Of a stretch of 64,000 nt of DNA, positions 1 through 8,449 are shown in pieces; within the stretch, counting starts at the first letter, position 1; each line of letters begins with the position of its first letter. The stretch spans positions 1 to 64,000 of the forward strand of contig CALMPF010000057.1 in NCBI GenBank assembly GCA_937871505.1, written 5' to 3'. The notes beneath the pieces are model-generated. The model made no database searches. It was not told the origin of the DNA and was given only the letters and a program-made list of their open reading frames with translations. The stretch is from an uncultured Planctomycetia bacterium (GTDB lineage Bacteria; Planctomycetota; Phycisphaerae; Phycisphaerales; SM1A02). Position numbers and translations under genes: made by a program.

Positions 1-51
1 CCGCCTCGCCGGCATGAGGCGTTGTCAACGGGAGTAAGGGGCGCTGTAGTG

Positions 52-267
52 CTAACCGCCGGGCCGTGAAGCCACACTGAGGGGCAAGTCGCCCGGAAGT
101 TCAAGGCATGTCGGGCCGCAATTTGCGAGTTCGCCGCTGACCCGCGATGTGCGAGCTCGGTTGGCGACGACGCTGCGAACGAGGCCGCGCGCAAGGATGC
201 TGACGACCTCGTCGCGGCGCTCGGCCTCAGTCATGCTCTCGGGATCGCGGGCACTGTCGATCGGCAT
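52..267 (-). CDS. small protein, possibly of the recombinase-associated type
   Basis: 71 residues beginning MPIDSARDPESMTEAERRD. The layout (an acidic helix containing ERRDEVVSILARGLVR, then a variable linker, then a short end containing LELPGDLPLSV) is like short proteins I recall beside site-specific recombinases in Planctomycetota and other mobile regions. That family link is memory of a pattern, not a search result. No catalytic motif, signal peptide or membrane segment is visible. It lies on the same strand as the DUF3644 gene, 111 bp downstream of it. If the link is right, a recombinase would be expected just beyond the left edge of the window. Confidence 0.45.
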   Translation of the reverse strand: MPIDSARDPESMTEAERRDEVVSILARGLVRSVVANRARTSRVSGELANCGPTCLELPGDLPLSVASRPGG

Positions 268-378
268 GGGGTTCCCTGCGGTCCGGCCAGAGCCGGGATG
301 CCGCTATGGGGGACCTATGCCGTCGGAAGCACCTGTGCGCGCTTCGGATTGCGCGTCGCGCCGTCGCGACCAACTCGC

Positions 379-1443
379 CTACCGGCGTTTGGGGCCATGC
401 TCGCGCCAGACCTGATCAAGATCGAGTCCAGGCAGTGCCGCCTTGATCTTGGTGATCGCGTGCTGCGAGTAACGCTTGTGCTCTTGACGTCCAAGCGAGA
501 GCGCCTTGAAGCAGTCTGAGTCGCTTTGCAGACCAAGGTGTCGAACAACAGCGAGTGCTCGCGGCTCGGTCAGGCTCACGTGCTTCGCCAGCTGCTTCAG
601 ACCAAGACTGTAGAAGTCGAGCTCGTTCACTCGCTTGATCGCCACCACTGCCGCACCGGGGGTGCCCTCGGGCACGAGTTGAACCGGCGCGCCCTCCTTC
701 TTGACCAGCCGGAGGTCGAGCGATGGTCCAGTTCCGGTCGCGGTCATCTGGATTGACGAGACGCCCGGAAACACTGCCTTCCAATCTCGGTCCTTCAGCA
801 GTCGTTCCTTGGCCCGCTTGAGATCAGCGGGACCGATCTGGCCCTTCTCGCCGCGTATTGCGGAGTCGAGAATCGCAAGGGGGCGAAGCCGCGCGATCGC
901 GTCAGATTGCCTACGACTGCCCGGCTTCAGGAGCTTCCTGATCTCGTCGACCTCAGCGGTGAAGAGAGCCTCGAGGTCGGTTGGCGGACGCGTTGCCAAG
1001 GGCAGTACTCGTTCGGGCAGCGCGACCTGCAGCTTCTTGCCGAAGACCGTCTGAAGGAGATCTCGGAAGAGCGTGAGTCCCGCTTGCGCCTGCATGTAGA
1101 GTTGCCCCTCAGAGAGCTCGAGGATGTAGTGCTGGGCGGCGTCCCGCAGACTGTTGATCGACTGGAGCAGGAGCGCCTGGTCCTCTGAAAGGAACTTGAT
1201 CTGGCCGTTGCTCAGCGCAACGCGTACGCATGCGTCGAAACCTATGGTGTTCTCGGCTCGCGGCTCATGGATTCGCCCGCCCTTGTGGCGGATCGCAGAC
1301 TTGAGGAGCATTTCGAACGCGTGGTCCAGCAGGATCAGCGTGGTCGTTACCCGTCCTCGGTCATGAGGCCGGTTGAAGACCTCGACGCTGAGGACCAGCG
1401 AGTCGATTGCCTTTCGAAGTAGCTGTTTGGTCTCTCGTTTCAT
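379..1443 (-). CDS. DUF3644 domain protein
   Basis: 354 residues. The N-terminus has the arrangement I associate with DUF3644: a helical start (KAIDSLVLSVEVFNRPHDRG), then LLDHAFEMLLKSAI, then a segment with SINSLRDAAQHYI containing conserved-looking His and Arg residues. The family is of unknown activity and is often found in accessory and defence-rich regions; that is general knowledge and not shown here. The middle is charged and helical and the C-terminus is basic. Base use is visibly less GC-saturated at third positions than in the housekeeping genes further right, which fits horizontal transfer. Start ATG at 1443 has a weak GAGG about nine bases upstream. Confidence 0.75.
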   Translation of the reverse strand: MKRETKQLLRKAIDSLVLSVEVFNRPHDRGRVTTTLILLDHAFEMLLKSAIRHKGGRIHEPRAENTIGFDACVRVALSNGQIKFLSEDQALLLQSINSLRDAAQHYILELSEGQLYMQAQAGLTLFRDLLQTVFGKKLQVALPERVLPLATRPPTDLEALFTAEVDEIRKLLKPGSRRQSDAIARLRPLAILDSAIRGEKGQIGPADLKRAKERLLKDRDWKAVFPGVSSIQMTATGTGPSLDLRLVKKEGAPVQLVPEGTPGAAVVAIKRVNELDFYSLGLKQLAKHVSLTEPRALAVVRHLGLQSDSDCFKALSLGRQEHKRYSQHAITKIKAALPGLDLDQVWREHGPKRR

Positions 1444-1714
1444 ACTGGTCGCCTCGGGGAGAATCGGCGAGCGCGTCGCCCAGACAGTAACGAGGGTTGG
1501 GAGCGCTCATGGTCGCCCAACCTCCCCGGTTGTTCGACCTACAGGGAGACCAACCCTGTCATAACCCGTGCACGGGTCTCGGGGAGAGACAGAGAGACTT
1601 CGGCGCGATTCGGGCGATCCGGGCGCTCCGTCGCCGCCCGGCTGGTGATGACCACTTGGCGACCAGAGACTCGGGCAGACACCGCCACCCCCGCGAAACG
1701 CCCGCCAGAAAGCG

Positions 1715-1742
1715 AAAACGCCGCCGAGGTCTCTCGGCGGCG
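1715..1742 (-). terminator. rho-independent terminator of the initiator tRNA transcript
   Basis: On the minus strand a perfect 10-bp stem, CGCCGCCGAG with CTCGGCGGCG, encloses a 4-base loop and is followed directly by TTTTCGCTTT. It lies 48 bases after the 3' end of the tRNA gene on the same strand, the right place to end that transcript. It also separates the tRNA from the accessory genes at 52-1443. Confidence 0.85.
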
Positions 1743-1789
1743 CTTCGTCTGAACCGGTGGGCCGGTCCACTTTGGAACCGGCTCGGCAA

Positions 1790-1863
<74 letters not shown>

Positions 1864-2086
1864 ATCGAGGAGAGGGAATGTAGCCACCTCGCGGAGCGCG
1901 GTCAAGGGATGGATGCGAGTGAGAGGCGCGGGCCGAGGCGCGGGGGGGCGGGTGCGGTACGGAGGCGCGGGCGACGCGGAGTGGCCGACGCGCAGCACGC
2001 TCCGGGCGGCGATCGACGCGCGGTAAGCGATGCGCTGCCTGACGTTCGGGAACAGGGGGCGGACGGTCCAGAGAGGGCGGTCCGGA

Positions 2087-2660
2087 GCGGGGCGGTCCTG
2101 ATGGTGGCCCTCGCCGCGATGCTTCGCGCGCTCGATCCCCGGAGGGTGGTCTGAGGTGGGGCGGTCCGGGGTGGGGTGGTCTGAGGTCGGGCGGTCCGGA
2201 CGGTGGCCCTCGCCGCGGTCCTTCACGCGCTCGATCCCCGGCGGGGGGCGGTCTGAGGTGGGGCGGTCCGCCGTGGGGCGGTCCGGATGGTGGCCCTCGC
2301 CGCGGCCCTTCACGCGCTCGATCCCCGGCGGGGGGCGGTCTGAGGTGGGGCGGTCCGGATGGTGGCCCTCGCCGCGGTGCGTCGCGCGCTCGATCCCCGG
2401 GGGGCGGTCTGAGGTAGGGCGGTCCGCCGTGGGGCGGTCCGGATGGTGGCCCTCGCCGCGGCCCTTCACGCGCTCGATCCCCGGCGGGGGGCGGTCTGAG
2501 GTGGGGCGGTCTGGGGTGGGGCGGTCGGAGGTAGGGCGGTCTGACGTGGGGCGGTCCGGATGGTGGCCCTCGCCGCGGCCCTTCACGCGCTCGATTCCCG
2601 GCGGGGGCCGGTCCGACGCGGGGGCGGTCCGGCGTGGGGCGGTCCGGGGTGGGGCGGGAC
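2087..2660. repeat. nested tandem repeat between tRNA-fMet and the SRPBCC gene
   Basis: Six copies of a long unit share the core GGTGGCCCTCGCCGCG followed by CTTCACGCGCTCGATCCCCGG or a close variant, with cores starting at 2103, 2202, 2289, 2361, 2445 and 2562. Between the cores lie variable numbers of a 15-bp unit, GTGGGGCGGTCCG plus two bases. Core spacings are 99, 87, 72, 84 and 117 bp, all multiples of three. Both strands stay open across it, reading VGRS-x repeats on plus and DRPTS-type repeats on minus. The long minus frame ends inside the tRNA gene, so I do not call it a protein. Confidence 0.9.
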
Positions 2661-2868
2661 GGTGCGGCTTTGGGACGAGGCGGCTTAGGGACGGTGCGGC
2701 TTGGGGATCGGGCGGCCCGCGGGTGAGGCGGTTCGCCGTCCGACGCCGGTCGAGAGGTTGGGCGCCGAACGGTGGGAAGCCGAGGGAGGGCCTGTCAGGC
2801 GAGGGTGATCGCGCGATCGTCGGGTTCGTCGAGCTGCCACTGAGCTGTCCATACCGAACCCGTCGGGC

Positions 2869-3024
2869 CTGGCTGCGTGATCGCGGAGTTTGCCGCCGCG
2901 CGAGGACGGGGGCACGTTCTCCCAGCTGTCGGGACTGGCTGCGTGATCGCGGAGTTTGCCGCAGGAAGGTCGTCGCGCCGCGCCGCGAGATCACGGGGTG
3001 ATCCCGTGATCTCGGAGTTTGTCG
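2869..3024. repeat. triplicated 66-bp-spaced motif
   Basis: The 28-bp sequence beginning CTGGCTGCGTGATCGCGG and ending AGTTTGCCGC occurs at 2869-2896 and again exactly at 2935-2962, 66 bp apart. A diverged third copy, CGTGATCTCGGAGTTTGTCG, sits at 3005-3024, close to the same period. All three have the same orientation. The third copy overlaps the right arm of the hairpin at 2986-3014. No coding role is apparent. Confidence 0.85.
2986..3014. other. perfect 12-bp inverted repeat (hairpin)
   Basis: CGAGATCACGGG and its exact reverse complement CCCGTGATCTCG are separated by a 5-base loop GTGAT. It has no run of T on either side, so it is not a classic intrinsic terminator. It lies 290 bp beyond the stop codon of the minus-strand SRPBCC gene and could act on that transcript, or be a protein-binding palindrome; neither is shown. 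Confidence 0.8.
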
Positions 3025-3166
3025 AGGAGTGGAGCAATCGCACAGGTGGTGGGCCGCCGAGGCTTCGCCATCCAGGCTCGCGCGCGACCGCGGGCTTCTT
3101 CGCCGGGATTCCGGTCACGGGGTGAGGCTCCCTCCAGCGCCGATCGGCCGGACCACCGGGCGGCGG

Positions 3167-3242
3167 CTTCGTCGCTGGACCTCGGCTTCGTCGCTGGACC
3201 TCGACATCGTCGCTGGACCTCGCCATCATCGCTGGCGATCGG
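3167..3242. repeat. 19-bp tandem repeat, four copies
   Basis: Units of the form CTTCGTCGCTGGACCTCGG follow one another at 3167, 3186, 3205 and 3124+81 (3205+19=3224), with the fourth diverged. The 19-bp unit does not keep a reading frame. It lies in the 3' flank of the minus-strand gene ending at 3305. Confidence 0.75.
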
Positions 3243-3304
3243 CATCGCTGCCGGGCCTTGACCTTGGAGACGTTGTCGATTGTGCCGACCTGCTCGGACG
3301 TCCT

Positions 3305-4831
3305 TCATGGAGCATGTCCCGCGTGGTCGGTGGACGAACCGGCGGGTGGATGGGATGGATGGGACGGGTGGGACGGATGGGACGGATGGGACGGATGGGA
3401 CGGCGGCTGCGGTGCCGTCCAGTGTGGCCTCTGCGCGTCGGACGGCGAGTCGGGCAGGTCGGCGAGGGATCGCGTCCAGTGGGCGTCGATCAGCTCCGTC
3501 CACTCGTGAGACGTGGAGCCGCGGTCGGTGCGTTGAGACCAGAGCGTCCAGCGATAGCGCTCGGGACCGAGCAGCTCGATCCGCTGGCGCGTCTCGATCG
3601 GCGTGCCGGGTTCGAGCACCGGGTCGGATTCGAAGACGTTCCGCGCGACTTGGCGGAGTGATGAGGTCGTCACGGCGCCGTCGCTTGAGAAGCTGAAGAG
3701 CGTGAAGGTCGCGATCGAGCTCTGGAGTTCCGGATCGCCGTCGAGCGGCGGCGAGTGCTCGCGCGCGGGGGCGAGGATGGCCTCGTGACGGCGGATCGGC
3801 TGGCGCTCCTGATCAAACTCAACGGTGGTCACTCGGATGAAGCGACCGTCGAGGATGAGCTCGTAGGTCTGACTTGCGCGGAGCGGGGCGCCCCCGCGCC
3901 ACTCGGCGTCAATCGTCCAAGCGCCTCCGGTGAGACCCGCGAAGGGTCGAAGGGCCGGGTCGGGCCGCAACGCCGGCGGTCCGGGTCGGGCGATCTCGGG
4001 GCGGCTTCGGCCAGCCGTCGGCGATCCGGCCGTGGACGATTCGACCGTGGGCGTTGCGGCCGTGGGCGATTCGGACGCGGGTGACGCTGTCGCGGGCGAT
4101 CCGGTCTCAGTTGGCGCGGGCTCCCGGCCGCGCGCGGGTTCGACGGCGAAGCGAAGCAGCTCGAGCATGCCGGAATTCGCTTCCGCGAAGAAGGCGCGGG
4201 CGGCCGCGGGAAGATCGGGGGCGTAGCCGAAGCCGGCGGCGGTGACCCGCGTCTGATCGGCGGCCAGCTCGTCAAGCAGGAAGACGCCCCAGGTGCCGCG
4301 GAGCGCCTCCGCGAAGGGGATTCCCTGCTCGACCGCTTCGGTCTCGAGGGTGAGCATCCGGGGCGGGAGGAAGGCGACGACTGTCGCGCGCGTGATCTCA
4401 CGCTCCGGGCGTCCGTCGAGCGATCTGCCGGGGTGCATCGAGCTGCGGAGCGCGCCGCCCGTGCGGAGGTCGATCTCGACCTGCGGGGCCATCCACCGGG
4501 AGAGCCCCTCCGAGGTGCTCAGGGCGTTCCACACGGAGGCGATCGGTGCCCCGATGACGACCTCGCTCGAGAAGGACGGAACCGTCGAGGGATCTGGCGT
4601 TGGGGGTGCGGAGGAGGTCGCGGGTGGGGTGGGAGCGGTGCGGGTGGCCGAGGAGTCGGTGGTCGGGGGAGCCTCGGTCGCTCGCGAAGCGCCGGTGATC
4701 GCGGGAGCATCGGCGGCTGAGGATGCCTCGAGCGGAAGTCGCTCCGACGATGGAGAGCGGGCCGAGATCCCGCCTGCCCTCGCATGCGGCGCGACGCCTC
4801 CAAGGACGATCAGGACGGCGACGAAGAGCAT
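3305..4831 (-). CDS. exported SRPBCC-domain protein with a second barrel-like domain
   Basis: 508 residues from the ATG at 4831, which opens a good signal peptide (MLFVAVLIVLGGVAPHARA). A Pro/Ala/Thr-rich linker follows, then a SRPBCC (AHSA1-like) domain at about 85-230, recognised by SEVVIGAPIASVWNALSTSE and GLSRWMAP. A second Pro/Ser/Thr linker leads to a beta-rich domain at about 294-475 (FAGLTGGAWTIDAEW, LDGRFIRVTTVEFDQE) that resembles DUF1579-type barrels. The tail is a run of PSH triplets made by a 9-bp tandem repeat (3352-3402). The frame stays open upstream to 5245, but that stretch is Arg/Pro-rich and lies before the signal peptide. SRPBCC domains bind hydrophobic ligands; no ligand can be inferred. 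No strong ribosome site is seen. Confidence 0.75.
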   Translation of the reverse strand: MLFVAVLIVLGGVAPHARAGGISARSPSSERLPLEASSAADAPAITGASRATEAPPTTDSSATRTAPTPPATSSAPPTPDPSTVPSFSSEVVIGAPIASVWNALSTSEGLSRWMAPQVEIDLRTGGALRSSMHPGRSLDGRPEREITRATVVAFLPPRMLTLETEAVEQGIPFAEALRGTWGVFLLDELAADQTRVTAAGFGYAPDLPAAARAFFAEANSGMLELLRFAVEPARGREPAPTETGSPATASPASESPTAATPTVESSTAGSPTAGRSRPEIARPGPPALRPDPALRPFAGLTGGAWTIDAEWRGGAPLRASQTYELILDGRFIRVTTVEFDQERQPIRRHEAILAPAREHSPPLDGDPELQSSIATFTLFSFSSDGAVTTSSLRQVARNVFESDPVLEPGTPIETRQRIELLGPERYRWTLWSQRTDRGSTSHEWTELIDAHWTRSLADLPDSPSDAQRPHWTAPQPPSHPSHPSHPSHPSHPSHPPAGSSTDHAGHAP

Positions 4832-5250
4832 CGGGACGCGTGCGAGCGGCGCGCGGAGCGACGGGGCTGGCGGACCCGGATGGGCCGGCCCCTCCAACTG
4901 GTCCAACTGGTCCGACTGGGCCAAACGGTCGAGATGGCCCGATGGGTTCGCCTCGTCGAACCGGTCGCACAGGTCCAATCGGCGCTCTTTGGCCGAACCG
5001 CCTGACCGGATCGGCGGAGCCATCCTCGGGAGGGCGCGGGAGGACTCCGCCATCCCGACGTGGGAAGCGCTGCGGGCGATCGGTTCGGGGAACGTGGCCC
5101 CGCTTCGGGCTGGCGAGTTCACGACCATGGCGTAGTAAAGGACGGCGGATCGGTCACGGGATCGCGGCGTCCGTCGGCGGCTCGTCCCGCGCGGTCCGCA
5201 GAGGCGAGGCTGGCTCACGGAATCTCGGCGTCGGTGCCGATACACCCCGC
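4832..5250. other. divergent intergenic region, no gene
   Basis: 419 bp between the starts of two divergent genes. It contains a short low-complexity stretch around 4886-4920 built on TCCAACTGG-like 9-mers. No convincing -35/-10 pair or operator stands out. If either neighbouring gene really starts further upstream, part of this region would be coding. Confidence 0.5.
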
Positions 5251-7029
5251 GTGAAGGTCGTTTCGCGGCCGCTCTTTCGCGTGGACCCAGGTTGGCCCTT
5301 CGTGGTCGCCGGGCTTGCGATGCTTGTGGCGGTTGTCATCCTCCCCGGGAAGCGCACGCTCCACGAGATGCAGGAGCAGCTCGCGATCCTGAAGGACCAG
5401 GAATCGCGCGTGCTCGCCCGGGCGGTCGCATACTCGGAGTTTCTCGAGCACTACCGCGAAGGGGACCATCAGCTCGTCCGCAGGCTCGCTGCGTCGCAGC
5501 TCAATCTCGTACCCGACGGCGAGACGCCGGTGCTCGTCTCGGCGTCGCTCGACCAGCCGGTGACGGCGTGGATCGACGAGGCGAGCGAGCTGCTCCCGCG
5601 CGAGCCTTCGGTCTACGTCGACACGCTGCTCACGCGCCTTGCCGAGGGGCGGTGGAGGCTCTGGCTGCTCGGTGGCAGCGTCTTCGCGATCTTCGTGGGG
5701 CTCGTGCTCGGGCCCGATGGAGCCCGGACTCGCCGCGCGAGCGCGCCGAAGGAGCGAGGCCGCGAAGCTCAGGTCATCCCGACCGATTCGGGTGCACCGG
5801 CGGAGCAGGCCGCCGAGAGCCAATCCGATGAGGTCGAGGTTGCCGCGGCCCGGGCTGCCGGGCTCCGTCTCGAGGGCGGGAGCCCGCTCGTGCCCGCCTT
5901 CGCGCCGTTGATGTTGAATGGGCCGACGGCGAAGCGCGAGATCGCGGTCGGCGAACTCCCTGGCGCGCCCGACGACTTCGAGAGCGCGGCGGACGCGGCG
6001 TCGCCGGCGCTCCGCGAGCGCCAGACGGGGAGCGCGCTGACGATCGCGGAGGACGCGCTCGCTGGACCAGGGACAAGCGATGCGTCGGACGCGCTCGAGG
6101 GCGAGGGATGTACGGCGCTGGTCGTCGAGTGCGCGGAGAGTCAGCGGTGCGGGGCGAGCGAGACATTCGATCCGACGGAGGAGGATGTCCTTGCAACGCT
6201 CGACGATGGCCGCGAAGAGCCGGTGGGTGCGGGGGCTGACGATCCGCCGATGGTCGACGCGGTCAACGCCTCAGGCGATGCGCAGGGGTCGACCGTTCAT
6301 GCTGCGGCCTTGGTCACGGAGAGCGACAGCGCGATGTCGATCGCGGTGGCGGAACCCGGCGCGGCCTTCGCGATCCTGTCCGACGCTGGGTCGCAGGCTT
6401 GGGCCGAGGATGAGATCGGGGATGAGTGCGAGGACGACATCAAGGATGAGATCGAGGACGAGATTGAGGACGAGATTGAGAGTGAGGTCGAGGACGAGAT
6501 CGAGGACGAGATCGAGGACGAGATCGAGGACGAGATCGGGGGCGAGTACGCGGACGAGGGTGAGGTCGAGGATGGGTCCGAAGGTGGGACCGGGGGTGGC
6601 TTCGCGGTCGAGGGACTGCTCGACGAACTCGCCGAGGACGGCTCGCTGGATCGTCGGCTTGTCGCGGCCCTCCTCCGACTCGACGCGCACGATGAGGAGG
6701 ACGATCTCGATGACACGGGTGCGATGGTCGAGACCGAGGAGGAATCCGGTGAACTCATCGAGATCGCCGAGATCGTCGAAGAGATCGAACCGGAGATCGC
6801 CACCGTCGAGGTCGATGACGCGACCGGAGATCCGGACGAGCTGATCACGCTCGATCGAGAGGAGCTCGACTCCCTCGAGTGGGAAACCGATCTCGACTCC
6901 GAAGCGCCTGAGGGCGACGCGTCCGAATACCTGCTCGAGGCCGGGGACGACGGCGACTCGGGCACTCCGCCACACAGCCGATTTCGCGATGGCCGCCGCC
7001 CTCGCTTCGATTCCGGCGGACTGAACTGA
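5251..7029 (+). CDS. membrane protein with two transmembrane helices and an acidic repeat tail
   Basis: 592 residues from the GTG at 5251; the frame is open further upstream but that part overlaps the divergent promoter region and is low-complexity. A transmembrane helix at about 13-33 (WPFVVAGLAMLVAVVILPG) is followed by a helical, probably coiled-coil segment (about 35-80, LHEMQEQLAILKDQESRVLA), a short folded region and a second membrane helix at about 134-154. The remaining 430 residues are soluble and very acidic, including about 386-450 where GAC GAG ATC GAG codons repeat in 12-bp units to give DEIEDEIE. The topology puts both ends on one side, with the coiled coil on the other. I do not recognise the family. 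Confidence 0.7.
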   Translation: MKVVSRPLFRVDPGWPFVVAGLAMLVAVVILPGKRTLHEMQEQLAILKDQESRVLARAVAYSEFLEHYREGDHQLVRRLAASQLNLVPDGETPVLVSASLDQPVTAWIDEASELLPREPSVYVDTLLTRLAEGRWRLWLLGGSVFAIFVGLVLGPDGARTRRASAPKERGREAQVIPTDSGAPAEQAAESQSDEVEVAAARAAGLRLEGGSPLVPAFAPLMLNGPTAKREIAVGELPGAPDDFESAADAASPALRERQTGSALTIAEDALAGPGTSDASDALEGEGCTALVVECAESQRCGASETFDPTEEDVLATLDDGREEPVGAGADDPPMVDAVNASGDAQGSTVHAAALVTESDSAMSIAVAEPGAAFAILSDAGSQAWAEDEIGDECEDDIKDEIEDEIEDEIESEVEDEIEDEIEDEIEDEIGGEYADEGEVEDGSEGGTGGGFAVEGLLDELAEDGSLDRRLVAALLRLDAHDEEDDLDDTGAMVETEEESGELIEIAEIVEEIEPEIATVEVDDATGDPDELITLDREELDSLEWETDLDSEAPEGDASEYLLEAGDDGDSGTPPHSRFRDGRRPRFDSGGLN

Positions 7030-7099
7030 GCCGCGTGCGCGGCGCGATGGGCAGCGCGCGGCGGCCGCTCGGCAGACCCGGCGGGCGGGGACCGATGCG

Positions 7100-7282
7100 A
7101 GCACTCCAGCGCCCCTTGTCTCCTGCTGCGGCGTCCGGAAGCGGCGTTCTGCTGCGTCGAAGCTCGCATCTGGTGCTTGATGGCCCGCAGCGGGGCCACC
7201 GGCGCCCCATCTGCTTCGCTTCTCCTTGCAGAACATCCGCTTCCGACCACCTCGCGACGGAGCCAAGGGGAGCTGGAGTGCT
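7100..7282 (-). mobile_element. MITE-like element, copy 1 (inverted relative to copy 2)
   Basis: 183 bp bounded by terminal inverted repeats: AGCACTCCAGCGCCCCTTG at the left and CAAGGGGAGCTGGAGTGCT at the right. The imperfect complementarity continues inward for about 55 bp (CGGAAGCGG and GTTCTGC on both sides), so the whole could fold into a long hairpin. Its reverse complement matches 23354-23562 almost base for base apart from an 18-bp stretch and a 13-bp duplication present only there. No transposase is inside. It ends 26 bp before the start codon of the dockerin-tailed gene at 7309 and so lies in that gene's leader or promoter. I see no clear target-site duplication. Confidence 0.8.
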
Positions 7283-7308
7283 GGTCGCGGGGTTACACTC
7301 CGCTCGTC

Positions 7309-8370
7309 ATGAACTCCTCGCGCACTTTGCTCGGCGCCGCGCTCCGAAGTGGGTCGGCTTCACTCTCGCTCGCTGCGTGTCTGCTCGGCGGATCGATCTC
7401 CTCAACCGATGCTCACGCCGGCGGCGCATCCGACTTCGTCTGGGGTGTCAAGTCGATTGCTCCCGGCTCGAGCCAGCCCTCCGCGCCGCCGGCGCGGCTC
7501 TTCTTCTTCGACACGCAGGGAACGACGTTCATCGACGCCGGACCGATCACGATCGGCGGGGTCCTGGTCGACATCGACGGGCTCGCGGTCCTGCCTTCGG
7601 GAGCGCTCATGGCCTTCGAGATCGCCGCTGCGGGCTCTCGGCTCGTCTCCATCGCACCTGGACCGCCCTCGCTCGCGACCCCGCTCGGCGCCTTCCTGAC
7701 GGGGCGCAGCATCAGGGGGGCGGTCGCCCTGAGCGAAGCCGAACTTCTCGCCCTCGATGCGATCGCGAACGAGCTGCTGCGGATCGAGACCGGCACCGGC
7801 ACGATCGTCGGGGCGCCGATTCCGCTCTCGCTCGGCTGCGGGTCGTTTGACCTGAGCACCGCCTGTGATCTGGCGATGCGGAGCGACGGTCGGCTCTTCG
7901 TCGTCGACGGGAACACGATCTTCGCGCTCAGTCCCTCGACCGGTCGGCTCTTTCCGCTCTTCTCCGACACCGTGCCGATTCCCGGCTCGGCGACGATCTC
8001 GCTCGCAGGGTGCGCCTTCGGCGAGGGGCCCAGCGCCGCGCAGCTCTTCGCGTACGAGATCAACGGCCCCGACGACATCGTCGCGTACGACACCGCGGCG
8101 GCTTACGCGCGCTCGATCCTCTTTACCAACATCATCCCGCAGTTCAACGCCGGTCGCGGGGATCTCGCCACCTGGGTCGCGGCGACCCCGGTCGAGCCCG
8201 ATCCCGTCCTGATCGCGGACCTCGACGGCAACGGCGTCGTGAACGGGGCCGATCTCGGCGTCCTGCTCGGCGCCTGGGGGCCCTGCTCGGGTTGCGCGGC
8301 GGACCTCAATTGCGACGGAGTCGTCGATGGCGCGGACCTGGGGACTCTCCTGAGTGCCTGGGGACCGTGA
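7309..8370 (+). CDS. secreted protein with paired dockerin-like C-terminal repeats
   Basis: 353 residues. The start ATG at 7309 opens a signal peptide (SASLSLAACLLGG, cleavage near AHAGGASD). The body has a beta-propeller-like rhythm of short phrases such as DIDGLAVLPSGALMAFE and CDLAMRSDGRLFVVDG. The last 55 residues contain two calcium-loop repeats, DLDGNGVVNGADLGVLLGAW and DLNCDGVVDGADLGTLLSAW, the standard ending of many secreted Phycisphaerae proteins. In cellulosomes dockerins bind cohesins; here the role of the repeat is unknown. The gene stands alone, with the inverted-repeat element directly upstream. Confidence 0.85.
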   Translation: MNSSRTLLGAALRSGSASLSLAACLLGGSISSTDAHAGGASDFVWGVKSIAPGSSQPSAPPARLFFFDTQGTTFIDAGPITIGGVLVDIDGLAVLPSGALMAFEIAAAGSRLVSIAPGPPSLATPLGAFLTGRSIRGAVALSEAELLALDAIANELLRIETGTGTIVGAPIPLSLGCGSFDLSTACDLAMRSDGRLFVVDGNTIFALSPSTGRLFPLFSDTVPIPGSATISLAGCAFGEGPSAAQLFAYEINGPDDIVAYDTAAAYARSILFTNIIPQFNAGRGDLATWVAATPVEPDPVLIADLDGNGVVNGADLGVLLGAWGPCSGCAADLNCDGVVDGADLGTLLSAWGP

Positions 8371-8449
8371 GATCGGCGGCCCGCGATCGGCGATCAGAGG
8401 GCGGCACGAGATCCGGGCGTCGGCGTGCGCGCCCGCGGACGCTGCGGCG

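Noticed and set aside
3603-3788. Short plus-strand frames inside the SRPBCC gene
   Set aside because: They are antisense to a gene with signal peptide and two domains.
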